A DNA stretch of 64,000 nt. It comes from Sphingobium lignivorans (GTDB lineage: Bacteria > Pseudomonadota > Alphaproteobacteria > Sphingomonadales > Sphingomonadaceae). The position numbers were made by a program, and so were the translations under genes. Positions within the stretch are counted from its first letter, which is position 1. Every line of letters starts with the position of its first letter. The notes below the pieces were generated by a model. It saw only the letters and a list, made by a program, of their open reading frames with translations, did no database searches and was not told the origin of the DNA. Of the stretch, positions 38,334-47,129 are shown piece by piece. The stretch covers positions 2,139,001 through 2,203,000 of the forward strand of contig NZ_JACHKA010000001.1 in assembly GCF_014203955.1 (NCBI RefSeq), given 5' to 3'.

Positions 38334-39800
38334 TCACCGCCGGAGAACTGATCCGGCGGACAGGGAGGGATCAGGCAGCGACGACGGCGTGCCTGCAGTT
38401 TCCGCGATGCCCCTGCTCAGCGCGGCCGCATAAGTGCGCCCGACAGGCAATGTCGTTCCATCGGCCAGATGGACGACGCGCCCGCTCGGCCCCGGCCGCA
38501 TGCCCGACAGATGCGCCATGTTGATGGCATGGCTGCGGTGAATGCGCAGGAAGCCCGCCGGCAGAAGGCTCAATATGGCCTTGAGCGTCATCGTCACCAT
38601 GATCTGGCGCCCATCGGCCATATGCACGGTGCAATAATCGTCAGCGGCCTTGAGAAAGACGATCTGCGAAGGCGCGAGGATGTGACGACATGCACCATCG
38701 CGAAGCGTGACGGCGGGCTCGGTCATGGCGATGGAAAGCCGCCTCTCGATGACCTGAACCGGCCGCAGCACCGTCGCCAAGCCGAGCACGACCGCCGCGC
38801 CGGCAGCCGTGAGATAGTAGCCGACATCGAGGAAATTCGGCCCGACCTGCCACGCCCATGCCGCCAGTGCGACCGCCATTGCCGCCAGCGCGATCGCTTT
38901 CCTCTCGCCCCGCATCGCGGCCGGCATGGCCAAGGACATTGCGGCGATGAGTGCGATTCCGAACATGGCCAATGCCTGGCGGTCCGGCCCTGAAACGAAC
39001 AGGCAGGCCGTCAGCATCGCAGCGGCCGTGAGGACCGTTGCGGCGCGGGCGCGCAAAGGCAGGACAAGCCGGCACGCGAGGAGGACCAGAAGCAGCCCCG
39101 CGATCGCCGTGAGGCCCGCCAGTACGACGAGGCGCGCGAGCTGCCAGGGATAAGTATAGGGCAGCACCACCTTGCTCACCTCGAGCAGCCCCTGCACGAC
39201 CACCACCGCGAGGATAGCCATGGGCAGCAGGGCCGGCTTGCCGATCCGGCCGGCGATCAGCAGTGCGCAGAGCAGCAGCAGGACGCCCAGAGGCAGCGCG
39301 AGAGTGGCCAGCGTCGGGAGATAATGCCGCAGCGTATAGGCGTCGGCATCGAGCGGCGGACCAATGGCGAGCCGGTGGATCGGCTGAGCGACCGGCAGCC
39401 AGAGATGATGCGCGGACAATGTGATCGTCACGCGGTTCTCGCCGGCGCGGACGAGGGACGGCGGAACAGGCGCGCTGAAACTGAAACGCCCCGGCACTTC
39501 CGATGCCCGGTCGGGACCGGGCACGCCGTTGCGGCCGATCGGCACCCCATTCCAGCGAATCTCCACGCTTGCCATCGCATCGATATCCACCGCCAACGGC
39601 TCATGGATGGAATCGGGCGGAACGGTGACAATCGCGGAAAGCGTCGTGCGCGGCATATCCAGAGCAAGCTGCTCCGGCATCACCCGCCGACAGAGCGACG
39701 GCCGCGCAGCATCGCACTGCGTCCAGCGCACCGCAGGGGCCGCCCCCGTCGGTTCCGCGAGGCACAGCATCAGCAGCAAGAGTATGCGAAACGCCGTCAT
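38334..39800 (-). CDS. Membrane-bound LytTR-family transcriptional regulator
   Basis: The 488-residue protein has a signal peptide (MTAFRILLLLMLCLAEPTGA), an extracytoplasmic domain of about 130 residues, seven or so membrane helices (about 145-345) and a C-terminal LytTR DNA-binding domain: ILAPSQIVFLKAADDYCTVH..., LPAGFLRIHRSHAINMAHLSGM and HLADGTTLPVGRTYAAAL. Such one-component regulators sense an outside signal and bind DNA directly from the membrane. Two ten-base direct repeats lie just upstream of its start and may be its own binding site. Confidence 0.88.
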   Translation of the reverse strand: MTAFRILLLLMLCLAEPTGAAPAVRWTQCDAARPSLCRRVMPEQLALDMPRTTLSAIVTVPPDSIHEPLAVDIDAMASVEIRWNGVPIGRNGVPGPDRASEVPGRFSFSAPVPPSLVRAGENRVTITLSAHHLWLPVAQPIHRLAIGPPLDADAYTLRHYLPTLATLALPLGVLLLLCALLIAGRIGKPALLPMAILAVVVVQGLLEVSKVVLPYTYPWQLARLVVLAGLTAIAGLLLVLLACRLVLPLRARAATVLTAAAMLTACLFVSGPDRQALAMFGIALIAAMSLAMPAAMRGERKAIALAAMAVALAAWAWQVGPNFLDVGYYLTAAGAAVVLGLATVLRPVQVIERRLSIAMTEPAVTLRDGACRHILAPSQIVFLKAADDYCTVHMADGRQIMVTMTLKAILSLLPAGFLRIHRSHAINMAHLSGMRPGPSGRVVHLADGTTLPVGRTYAAALSRGIAETAGTPSSLPDPSLSAGSVLRR

Positions 39801-39828
39801 CCCGCCGCGCTATCATGAATGCGCAGGT

Positions 39829-39858
39829 CGTTCACCGACTCGTTCCGGCGTTCACCGA
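39829..39858. promoter_or_regulatory. Tandem direct repeats in the LytTR-acetamidase intergenic region
   Basis: CGTTCACCGA occurs at 39829-39838 and again at 39849-39858, exactly 20 bases apart. LytTR proteins bind pairs of about nine-base direct repeats spaced roughly two helical turns, with a GTT core. The site lies 29-58 bases upstream of the LytTR gene start and upstream of the divergent acetamidase gene. Confidence 0.5.
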
Positions 39859-39929
39859 TTGGCGCTTATGCGGTCCCGGAGCGCACGATAGGCCGTGCCG
39901 CCAACCAATCCCTGGGAGCCTGCCTGCCA

Positions 39930-41225
39930 ATGTCGTCATTCCGCTCTGCCGCCCTGCTTCTGTCCGCCTCCACGCTGATACTGGCTGCTCCCGTTATGGC
40001 GGCTGAAACCTGGATCCTCCGGACCGACCTCTGGGGCAATCCCGCCTTTTCAACGCTCACCCTGGAGAGGCATGAGAACCGGGTGACCGGCGATCTGGAC
40101 GGCGACCGGATCGAAGGGCGCTCGGCAGGCAATGAGCTGACGCTGACCGGCACGGACGGTCGGGGCCGCGTTTCGAGCTATCGGATGCGGCTGCGCGGGA
40201 CGGACCTGAGCGGCATGGCCGACATGCCCGACACCAATGACCCCGCCGCCCGCGCCGCGCACGCGATCACCGGCTGGCGTGTTCCGGAGCGCAGCGGCGG
40301 CCCGCGAACCATCGACTTCACGCCGACCGACTATTCCAACAGCTGGAATGCCGACCGAAAGCCGGTGGTCGTCGTCTGGCCCGGCGACACGATCCATACG
40401 ACGACGATCGATTCCGGCGGCGTCGACGAGCATGGCAAGACCCGCGCGCTGTTCGGCAATCCGCAGACCGGACCATTCTTCGTCGCCGGCGCAAGGCCGG
40501 GCGATACGCTGGTCGTGCATATCCGCAAGCTGGCGCTCAACCGCGACTGGGCCGACAGTCTCGATGCGTTGGTCGGGCGCGCGCTCGGCACATCGCTGGT
40601 CCCGGAAGCGGCCGCGCTCGGCAGGCCGGTCAAATGGCTGCTCGATCGTGAGGCCGGCCGCGCGCGTCCCGAAAAGGCGCAGGGGGCGCTTGCCGGCTAC
40701 TCGGTGCCGGTGAGGCCGATGCTGGGCGGACTGGGAGTCGCGCCGGGGTTCGGGATGCCCGCCATCTCCACCGGCGATACCGGCCGCTTTGGCGGCAACA
40801 TGGATTTCAACGAGGTCGTGGAAGGCAACACCGTCTACCTGCCCGTCCAGCAACCCGGCGCGCTGCTTTACTTCGGGGATGCCCACGCGCTCCAGGGCGA
40901 TGGCGAGACGACGCAATATGCGCTCGAGACCTCCATGGACGTGACCGTGACGGTCGGCCTCATCCCCGGACGCAGCGTATCGGCGCCGCGAGTCGAGTCT
41001 CCGGACGAGATCATGGTGCTGGGCCAGGCCGGCACGCTGGACGAAGCGCTCAAGGTCTCCAGCACCGGCATGATCCAATGGCTGCGGGACGACTATGGCC
41101 TGACGCTGTCGCAAGTGGCGCAGGTGCTCGGCACGGCGATGCGCTACAATGTCGCCAATCTGGCGGGGCGAAACGTCGGCGTTGCCGCCAGGCTGGACAA
41201 GGCGCTGCTGCCACCGAAGCGGTGA
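39930..41225 (+). CDS. Exported acetamidase/formamidase family protein
   Basis: From the ATG at 39930 the protein has 431 residues with a signal peptide (MSSFRSAALLLSASTLILAAPVMA). After a short extra N-terminal domain (about 25-110, resembling small beta-rich modules), the FmdA/AmdA-like core has VVVWPGDTIHTTTIDSGGVDEHG, GPFFVAGARPGDTLVVHI, GNMDFNEVVEGNTVYLPVQQPGALLYFGDAHALQGDGE. The family hydrolyses short amides. The signal peptide suggests a periplasmic enzyme; the substrate is unknown. The ORF upstream to 39819 is read-through of the promoter region. Confidence 0.85.
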   Translation: MSSFRSAALLLSASTLILAAPVMAAETWILRTDLWGNPAFSTLTLERHENRVTGDLDGDRIEGRSAGNELTLTGTDGRGRVSSYRMRLRGTDLSGMADMPDTNDPAARAAHAITGWRVPERSGGPRTIDFTPTDYSNSWNADRKPVVVVWPGDTIHTTTIDSGGVDEHGKTRALFGNPQTGPFFVAGARPGDTLVVHIRKLALNRDWADSLDALVGRALGTSLVPEAAALGRPVKWLLDREAGRARPEKAQGALAGYSVPVRPMLGGLGVAPGFGMPAISTGDTGRFGGNMDFNEVVEGNTVYLPVQQPGALLYFGDAHALQGDGETTQYALETSMDVTVTVGLIPGRSVSAPRVESPDEIMVLGQAGTLDEALKVSSTGMIQWLRDDYGLTLSQVAQVLGTAMRYNVANLAGRNVGVAARLDKALLPPKR

Positions 41226-41276
41226 TTTTCCCGCCCCGCCGCGCGCATTGTCTTTTCCTCGCGAAGGAGGCTTGAC

Positions 41277-41302
41277 GATAACTCTATATAGGTAGAGTTA
41301 TC
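41277..41302. promoter_or_regulatory. Palindromic operator/promoter of the PadR operon
   Basis: GATAACTCTA (41277-41286), six-base spacer TATAGG, then TAGAGTTATC (41293-41302): a perfect ten-base inverted repeat. TTGACG (41272-41277) immediately precedes it as a possible -35. The palindrome covers the position of the -10, which suits repression by the PadR protein encoded just four bases downstream. Confidence 0.8.
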
Positions 41303-41306
41303 GCAT

Positions 41307-41618
41307 ATGACTCGAACCCGCACACTCTCGCCCCATGCTCGCATGGTGCTGGCCGTCCTTCTCGAGGCCCGGGGCAAATGGTCCCATGGCTACGAGCTGG
41401 CGCGGCTTGCCAGCGTCAAGTCCGGCACGCTCTACCCCCTCCTGATCCGGCTCGAAGCGCAGGGCCATCTGGAAGCGGAATGGCAGCAACCGGCCGAGGG
41501 AGGGCGGCCGCCGCGACATGCCTATCGGCTGACCGCCAGCGGTGTGCAGCTTGCACACGCTAATCCGCCCGTCGGGACCGTGCCTTCTGCAGCCGGACGG
41601 CGCGAGGCGACGACATGA
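41307..41618 (+). CDS. PadR family transcriptional regulator
   Basis: The 103-residue protein is a winged-helix regulator of the PadR type: ARMVLAVLLEARGKWSHGYELARLASVKSGTLYPLLIRLEAQGHLEAEW and the wing GRPPRHAYRLTASG. It lacks the long C-terminal dimer helix of PadR-s1 proteins and is a short form. The ATG lies four bases after a perfect palindrome with no ribosome-binding site in between, so the mRNA may be leaderless. Its stop overlaps the next start (ATGA), so the two genes are coupled and probably co-repressed. Confidence 0.93.
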   Translation: MTRTRTLSPHARMVLAVLLEARGKWSHGYELARLASVKSGTLYPLLIRLEAQGHLEAEWQQPAEGGRPPRHAYRLTASGVQLAHANPPVGTVPSAAGRREATT

Positions 41619-42775
41619 GCGGAGGCGTGCGGCGCGGCCTTGCCGATCTCTCCTGTCGGGCCTTGCAAGCCATGCTCCCGCCTTCGCTCCGGTCATGGGG
41701 CTGGGCCGTGCGCTGCGAGACCGCCGAGATCCCTGACGACACCGAAGCGCTTCTGTTCGCGCTGGGCAGCCTGTTCGGGCTCATGCCCCGCGCGCTTGCC
41801 ACGCATCTTCTTCATCGCCGCGCCTCGCTGACTCGCGATGGCGGTCTTCTCTCTGGAGGCTCGATCACCATGAACGCCCACCCTCGCCGCCTCGGGATCA
41901 CATGCGCGATCGGCGCCGTCATCCTTGGCCTTGTCTACATGGCGATTGCCGGGGCGCCGGCGCGCTATCTCGCGATCAACGTCGGCGCTCTCGTGATCGG
42001 CCTGGCGGTTCTGGCGACGCTCGGCCGCAATCGGATCGCGGGGCAAAGATGGGCCGGCGGGACGATCGCCGCGATGGCCGGCGTGCTGCTGGCGACCGCT
42101 CTGCTCGGTAATACGGCGGATGGAGCGGCACGCTGGGTCAAGCTGGGCGGATTGTCCATCCAGCCAAGCCTGGTCCTGCTTCCCCTGACGCTTGTCCTGT
42201 TCGCGCGAACCCGCGACGCGCTCGCGACGGCGGGCCTCATCGCCGCCGCTGTTGCCATGGCACTTCAGCCAGACCGGGCCATGGCCGGCATGCTGGCGGC
42301 GAGCCTTGCCGTCCTCGCCATGATGCGCTCCGACCGGCATGTCGTCGCGGCACTGGGTGCGAGCGTGACCGGCTTTGCCATGACGCTGGCTCGTGCCGAC
42401 ACGTTGCCGGCGGTCCCCTATGTCGACCAGATCCTCTACACGTCTTTCGACGTCCATGCTGCAGCCGGAGCGGCGGTGCTGGGGGGCTGCGCTCTGCTCC
42501 TCGTCCCGGCGATCACAGGCTGGACCCGCGATCGGGCGAGGCGCGAGATCTACGCCGTCTTCGGCGCCGTCTGGTTCACCGCGATCCTCGCGGCCGCGCT
42601 GGGCAATTACCCGACGCCGATAGTCGGCTATGGCGGCAGTGCCATCATCGGCTATGCGCTCAGCCTCCTGGCGCTGCCGAAGCGGGCCGATGCCGAGCTT
42701 GGCGCAGGGGCCAGAGCCGGCAATGAAGCGGATGCCATCGCGGCCGACCGGCCAATGTTCCTCGCGCCAGCCTGA
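41615..42775 (+). CDS. SEDS (FtsW/RodA)-like membrane protein with PadR-operon N-terminal segment
   Basis: Residues 1-70 (LPPSLRSWGWAVRCETAEIPDDTEALLFALGSL) match the short segment often seen in membrane proteins encoded next to PadR regulators. From about 92 there are eight or nine helices with FtsW/RodA landmarks: ARWVKLGGLSIQPS (172-185), LQPD (217-220) and PTPIVGYGGSAIIGY (333-347). Full SEDS proteins have ten helices and a large fourth loop with HTDFIF-type residues; here that loop is short (PYVDQILYTSFDVHAAAG), so polymerase activity is doubtful. Function unknown; perhaps an envelope-stress protein under PadR control. Confidence 0.7.
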   Translation: MSGGVRRGLADLSCRALQAMLPPSLRSWGWAVRCETAEIPDDTEALLFALGSLFGLMPRALATHLLHRRASLTRDGGLLSGGSITMNAHPRRLGITCAIGAVILGLVYMAIAGAPARYLAINVGALVIGLAVLATLGRNRIAGQRWAGGTIAAMAGVLLATALLGNTADGAARWVKLGGLSIQPSLVLLPLTLVLFARTRDALATAGLIAAAVAMALQPDRAMAGMLAASLAVLAMMRSDRHVVAALGASVTGFAMTLARADTLPAVPYVDQILYTSFDVHAAAGAAVLGGCALLLVPAITGWTRDRARREIYAVFGAVWFTAILAAALGNYPTPIVGYGGSAIIGYALSLLALPKRADAELGAGARAGNEADAIAADRPMFLAPA

Positions 42776-42787
42776 TCGGCAATCAGC

Positions 42788-43939
42788 TCATCCCGCCACC
42801 AGCGCCGCGTCTCGCAGGCCACGCCAGACGCGGGCTGCCTGCACGCTCTCCTGCACGTCATGCACACGCACGATCTGTGCGCCCGCGCTGATCGCGGTCA
42901 GGGCAAGCGCCACCGATCCGCCGAGCCGCTGGTCGACCGGCGCGCCATCCGTCAACGCGCCGACGATCCGCTTGCGGCTCGCGCCGAACAGGATCGGGAC
43001 TCCAAGCCCATGATACATCGGGAGATTATTGATGATCCGGGTGTCATCCTGCAGCGCCTTGCCGAAGCCGATGCCCGGATCGACGATGATCCGCTCCCGC
43101 TGCACGCCCGCGGCGAGACAGACGGCGATCCGCGCTTCCAGCCAATCGAAAACCGCCAGATCGGCCGCCCCGTCCACCACCGCGTCGGCTTTGTAGCGGA
43201 CGGCGCCGCCATGCGGGTCCTCCCCGGCGGAAGGGGTGTGCATGAGGATCACCGGGCAACCCGCTGCGGCGACCACCTCCAGCGCGCGGGGGTCATGCGT
43301 CAGGCCCGTCACGTCATTGACGATTCCCGCCCCGGCGGCCAGCGCAGCTTCCATCACGCTGGCCTTGCGCGTGTCGATCGACACCACGATGCCGCTTCTT
43401 GCCAGCCTTTGTATGACCGGAACTGTCCGCTCGATCTCGTCGCCTTCCCAGACCGGCGCAGCGCCCGGCCGCGTCGATTCCCCGCCCACATCGATGATCG
43501 AGGCCCCGGCAAGCTGCATCGCGAAGCCGGCATCGGCCGCCCGCTCCGGCGCGTCGACATGCTTTCCCCCGTCCGAGAAACTGTCCGGCGTCATGTTGAG
43601 GATGCCCATGACCTGCGGCGTGTCGAAGCGCACGATCCGCTCGCCCAGAGTCAGAGGCGCCCGCGACGCTGTGAGGCCCGCCATCAGCCCATCGATGCGC
43701 TCGGCCTGCCGGTCGGAAAGCCCTGCCTGCCAGCGGTCGAGCAACCCCAACGGCACTTGCGCCTTGCCGCTCGCGTCCGTGCCGTCGATCCAGCGGACCT
43801 CGACTGCCTGGAACCAGATGAGCCCGCCGGCCAGACGCCGAACATCACTTTCCGCCAGCCCCACAGGGGTGTCGGCGAACCAGATCGGGCGGAGATAGAG
43901 TGTCGCGTCGGGCGGCGGCAAATCTGCTGGCAAGGTCAT
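42788..43939 (-). CDS. folP: Dihydropteroate synthase
   Basis: FolP joins p-aminobenzoate with dihydropterin pyrophosphate in folate synthesis and is the sulfonamide target. The core has VMGILNMTPDSFSDGG, GASIIDVGGESTRPGA, VSIDTRKASVMEAALAAGAGIVNDVTG, VILMHTPS, DPGIGFGKALQDD and FGASRKRIVG. From the ATG at 43939 it has 383 residues, about 100 more than the usual enzyme; the extra N-terminal part (LYLRPIWFADTPVGLAESDVRRLAGG) seems lineage-specific. An in-frame start at 44260 would add an improbable Arg/Cys-rich stretch. Confidence 0.93.
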   Translation of the reverse strand: MTLPADLPPPDATLYLRPIWFADTPVGLAESDVRRLAGGLIWFQAVEVRWIDGTDASGKAQVPLGLLDRWQAGLSDRQAERIDGLMAGLTASRAPLTLGERIVRFDTPQVMGILNMTPDSFSDGGKHVDAPERAADAGFAMQLAGASIIDVGGESTRPGAAPVWEGDEIERTVPVIQRLARSGIVVSIDTRKASVMEAALAAGAGIVNDVTGLTHDPRALEVVAAAGCPVILMHTPSAGEDPHGGAVRYKADAVVDGAADLAVFDWLEARIAVCLAAGVQRERIIVDPGIGFGKALQDDTRIINNLPMYHGLGVPILFGASRKRIVGALTDGAPVDQRLGGSVALALTAISAGAQIVRVHDVQESVQAARVWRGLRDAALVAG

Positions 43940-44111
43940 GCCGTTCTCGTAACGGAAGCGATCCCCTGAGGGAACATGGCTTCGCTGCCCCGGCATCGCG
44001 CCTTCCAGTTCATCCAGCAGCGCCATCGCGCACGGACATTGCCTTCTCCCGGAGGAACGGCAGGATCGCGCCCGCAAGCGGCCATGAGCGCCGCGCGGGC
44101 ACGGAGGGACT

Positions 44112-46259
44112 ATGCGTTTCGGCAAGGCAGCGGTCATGGGGATGCTGGCGCTCATGCTGTCCCCGAGTGCCAGCGCCGGAGACGAGCCCCCATCGCAGCC
44201 CCCCGCCTTGCCCGCGCATGTGACATCAGCCCGGATGAGCGCCCCGGATGCGCCGGGCAATGCCGGGAGCTGGATGTCCCACGGCCGCAGCTATGACGAG
44301 CAGCGTTATTCCCCGCTGACCCAGATCAACGATCGCACCGTCGGGCGCCTCGGCCTTGCCTGGTACGACGATCTGGCGACTTATCGCGGCGTGCAGGCGA
44401 CGCCGCTGGTGATCGACGGAATCATCTACAATGCCTCGGCCTTCAACATCGTCACGGCCTATGACGGGCGCACGGGCAGGAAGCTGTGGACCCATGACCC
44501 GCAGGTCGAGCGGCAGTGGGCGCGCCTCGCCTGCTGCGGCCCCAGCACGCGTGGCATCGCGGCGTGGAAAGGCAGGATCTACATCGCGGCGCTCGACGGG
44601 CGGCTGATCGCGCTGGACGCCAAGACAGGCAAGCCGGTCTGGACCGTCCAGACCTTCGATCGCGCTTATCCCTATTCCATCACTGGCGCGCCCCGCGTCT
44701 TCGACGGCAAGGTAGTGATCGGCCATGGCGGCGCCGATTATGGCGTGCGCGGCTTCGTCTCGGCCTTCGATGCGGAGACGGGGCGCCGGCTGTGGAAATT
44801 CTACACCGTCCCCGGCAATCCGGCCGACGGGCCCGATGGCGAGGCGTCGGACAGCGCCATGAAGATCGCGCGCCCGACATGGCACGGGCAATGGTGGAAA
44901 TATGGCGGCGGCGGCACGGCGTGGGACAGCTTCGCTTATGATCCGCGACTCAATCTCGTCTATATCGGCACGGGCAACGGCTCGCCCCTTTCCTGGCATT
45001 TCCGCAGCGAGGGGAAAGGCGACAACCTGTTCCTCTGCTCCATCGTCGCGGTCGATGCCGACAGCGGCGCATATAAGTGGCACTATCAGATGGTGCCGGA
45101 GGAGGACTGGGACTTCACCTGCACCCAGCCGATGATGCTCGCGGACCTGCGGATTGGCGGCAAGTCTCGCCAGGTCATCATGCAGGCGCCCAAGAACGGC
45201 TTCTTCTATGTGCTGGACCGCAGGACAGGAGCGCTCATCTCGGCCGAGAAGTTCGTGTCGGGGAACTGGGCGAGCCACGTCGATCCAAAGACTGGCCGGC
45301 CGGTGCTTTACCCCGGCGTCCACCTCACCACCACGCCGCAGCGCATCACGCCCAGCCTCCTTGCCGCGCATAGCTGGCATCCCTGGTCGTTCAGCCCGAA
45401 GACCGGCCTCGTTTATTTCCCGGCCATGGAGCAGTCCATCGTCTATGCACGCCAGCGGGACGCGGATTTCCGTTTCGTCCCGTTCCGCAACAATGCCGGT
45501 TATGACTATGCGGGCGCCACGCCGGAGAATGCCGCCCTCCGCCGGAAGCTGCAGGCCGAGGCGGACGCCATGGAGAAGGGCTATCTTCTGGCCTGGGACC
45601 CGGTGAAGCAGCGCGAGGCCTGGCGCGTGCCATATTCCCTGCCCGGCTCGGGCGGCACGCTCGCGACCGCGGGCAACCTCGTCTTTCAGGGTACGATCGA
45701 AAAGACATTCGCCGCCTATCGGGCCGACGATGGCCGCAAGCTCTGGGAGATGCCGGTCGACAATGTCGCCATCGGGGGACCGGTCACCTATGAGATTGAC
45801 GGCGTGCAATATGTCGCGGTGAATGTCGGCTGGGGCGGCTCGATCGTCGCGGGCCTTTCGAAGATTCCCGGCGGCTTCCGCGTCTCGCCCGCGCGCCTGC
45901 TCGTCTTCCGGCTGGATGCCTCTGGTGTCGCCTTGCCGCCCCTGCCGCCACCCACGGCCCTCCCCCGCCCGCCCTTCCTGCGCGCCAGCGAGGAAGAGGT
46001 GCGGCTCGGCGCGCAGCTCTATGGAGAGACGTGCGCGCGCTGCCATGGCGAAAATGCACGCGGCGGCCTCAAGGACCTGCGCTACATGACCAGCGAGACA
46101 CATGCGCAGTTCCTCGACATCGTGCTCAAGGGGACGCGCGCCGCGCAAGGCATGGCCGGCTTCAGCGATGTGTTGAGCAAGGCGCAGGCGGAAGCCATCC
46201 ACGCGTTCCTGATCGCGCGGGGTAACGAGGACTGGCAGGACGACGCGGCGCGGAAATGA
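44112..46259 (+). CDS. PQQ-dependent quinohemoprotein alcohol dehydrogenase
   Basis: The 715-residue periplasmic protein has a signal peptide (MRFGKAAVMGMLALMLSPSASAGDE), an eight-bladed propeller with W-docking motifs, the vicinal disulfide Cys141-Cys142 (RLACCGPSTRG) that lies under PQQ, the catalytic Asp in EEDWDFTCTQPM, and a C-terminal cytochrome c domain (C641ARCH645). Thr follows two residues after the catalytic Asp, so the site is of the calcium, not lanthanide, type. The metal ligand usually Glu in GGAEYGVRG is Asp here (GGADYGVRG). It probably oxidises an alcohol and passes electrons through heme; substrate unknown. No PQQ synthesis genes are nearby. Confidence 0.92.
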   Translation: MRFGKAAVMGMLALMLSPSASAGDEPPSQPPALPAHVTSARMSAPDAPGNAGSWMSHGRSYDEQRYSPLTQINDRTVGRLGLAWYDDLATYRGVQATPLVIDGIIYNASAFNIVTAYDGRTGRKLWTHDPQVERQWARLACCGPSTRGIAAWKGRIYIAALDGRLIALDAKTGKPVWTVQTFDRAYPYSITGAPRVFDGKVVIGHGGADYGVRGFVSAFDAETGRRLWKFYTVPGNPADGPDGEASDSAMKIARPTWHGQWWKYGGGGTAWDSFAYDPRLNLVYIGTGNGSPLSWHFRSEGKGDNLFLCSIVAVDADSGAYKWHYQMVPEEDWDFTCTQPMMLADLRIGGKSRQVIMQAPKNGFFYVLDRRTGALISAEKFVSGNWASHVDPKTGRPVLYPGVHLTTTPQRITPSLLAAHSWHPWSFSPKTGLVYFPAMEQSIVYARQRDADFRFVPFRNNAGYDYAGATPENAALRRKLQAEADAMEKGYLLAWDPVKQREAWRVPYSLPGSGGTLATAGNLVFQGTIEKTFAAYRADDGRKLWEMPVDNVAIGGPVTYEIDGVQYVAVNVGWGGSIVAGLSKIPGGFRVSPARLLVFRLDASGVALPPLPPPTALPRPPFLRASEEEVRLGAQLYGETCARCHGENARGGLKDLRYMTSETHAQFLDIVLKGTRAAQGMAGFSDVLSKAQAEAIHAFLIARGNEDWQDDAARK

Positions 46260-46272
46260 TCCTCTCGACCGG

Positions 46273-47037
46273 CTATCCTGCTCGGGGATCGGGGATATGG
46301 TTGCCCGAGGGAGACCCCAGGCGTGTCCAGGCTTCATGATCGGCAAAGCGCGGCGGTGCGTTGGCTGCGACTGCCCGCAAGCCCGCCAGATCGGCAATGA
46401 CGATGCGCCCGCGCGACCGCTGGACATAACCGGCCTGGTCCAGCCGCTTGAGCGTGCGATTCACATGCACCGGCGTTATCCCCAGCAGATCGGCGAGATG
46501 CTGCTGGGTCAGCGGCAAGTCGAAGCCATCCGCGCGGGTCAGCCCGGCGGCGTTCAGACGACTGTGCAGATCGAGCAGGAAGGCCGCGAGGCGCTCCAGC
46601 GCCGAAGCCGCCCCAATCCATGAGAGGGACTGCATCAAGGCCACCCTCTCCTTCTGCGTGCTCAGAAACAGTCCGACCGCAAGTCTCGGATTCTCGATGA
46701 ACATGCGACCAAGAGCAGGGCAGGGAATCACGCTCACGACGACGTCAGTGAGGGCCTCCAGCGTCTCCCCCGCACGTGAGAGGGAGAGGCTTGGCATACC
46801 CAGCATGTCGCCGGGCAAATGGACTTTCACGATCTGACGCCGACCCTCGCGAAGCATCATGGATGACGCGACCCAGCCTTCCATCAGGAAGAAGATTCCC
46901 CCCACATGATCGCCCTCGCGCCGGATCGCGTGGCCCCGATGGATCTTTCGACTGGACGCCGCGAACCGCCGGACCAGCCCCTCGTCCGAACCCGTCAACG
47001 GTACGAATTCTTCCAGACGATGATAGGGCGGTTGCAT
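46273..47037 (-). CDS. Crp/Fnr family transcriptional regulator
   Basis: The 254-residue protein has an N-terminal cyclic-nucleotide-binding-type beta barrel (about 15-140; GHAIRREGDHVGGIFFLMEGWVASS) and a C-terminal winged helix (LPLTQQHLADLLGITPVHVNRTLKRLDQAGYVQ). There is no cluster of N-terminal cysteines, so it is not an FNR iron-sulfur sensor. The target genes are not evident; it is convergent with the PQQ dehydrogenase gene. Confidence 0.92.
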   Translation of the reverse strand: MQPPYHRLEEFVPLTGSDEGLVRRFAASSRKIHRGHAIRREGDHVGGIFFLMEGWVASSMMLREGRRQIVKVHLPGDMLGMPSLSLSRAGETLEALTDVVVSVIPCPALGRMFIENPRLAVGLFLSTQKERVALMQSLSWIGAASALERLAAFLLDLHSRLNAAGLTRADGFDLPLTQQHLADLLGITPVHVNRTLKRLDQAGYVQRSRGRIVIADLAGLRAVAANAPPRFADHEAWTRLGSPSGNHIPDPRAG

Positions 47038-47129
47038 GCGGTTCTCCGGTAATCCGCCGCTCCCATCGGGAAGAGTTCAAGGCCTTGCATTTACACAGGT
47101 TAGTTTGCGGAAATGCCTTTCCGCCCCCC

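Noticed and set aside
44226..46427. 733-codon minus-strand frame over the PQQ dehydrogenase gene
   Set aside because: Long antisense frames are common in GC-rich DNA; the sense strand has the CxxCH heme motif and propeller motifs.
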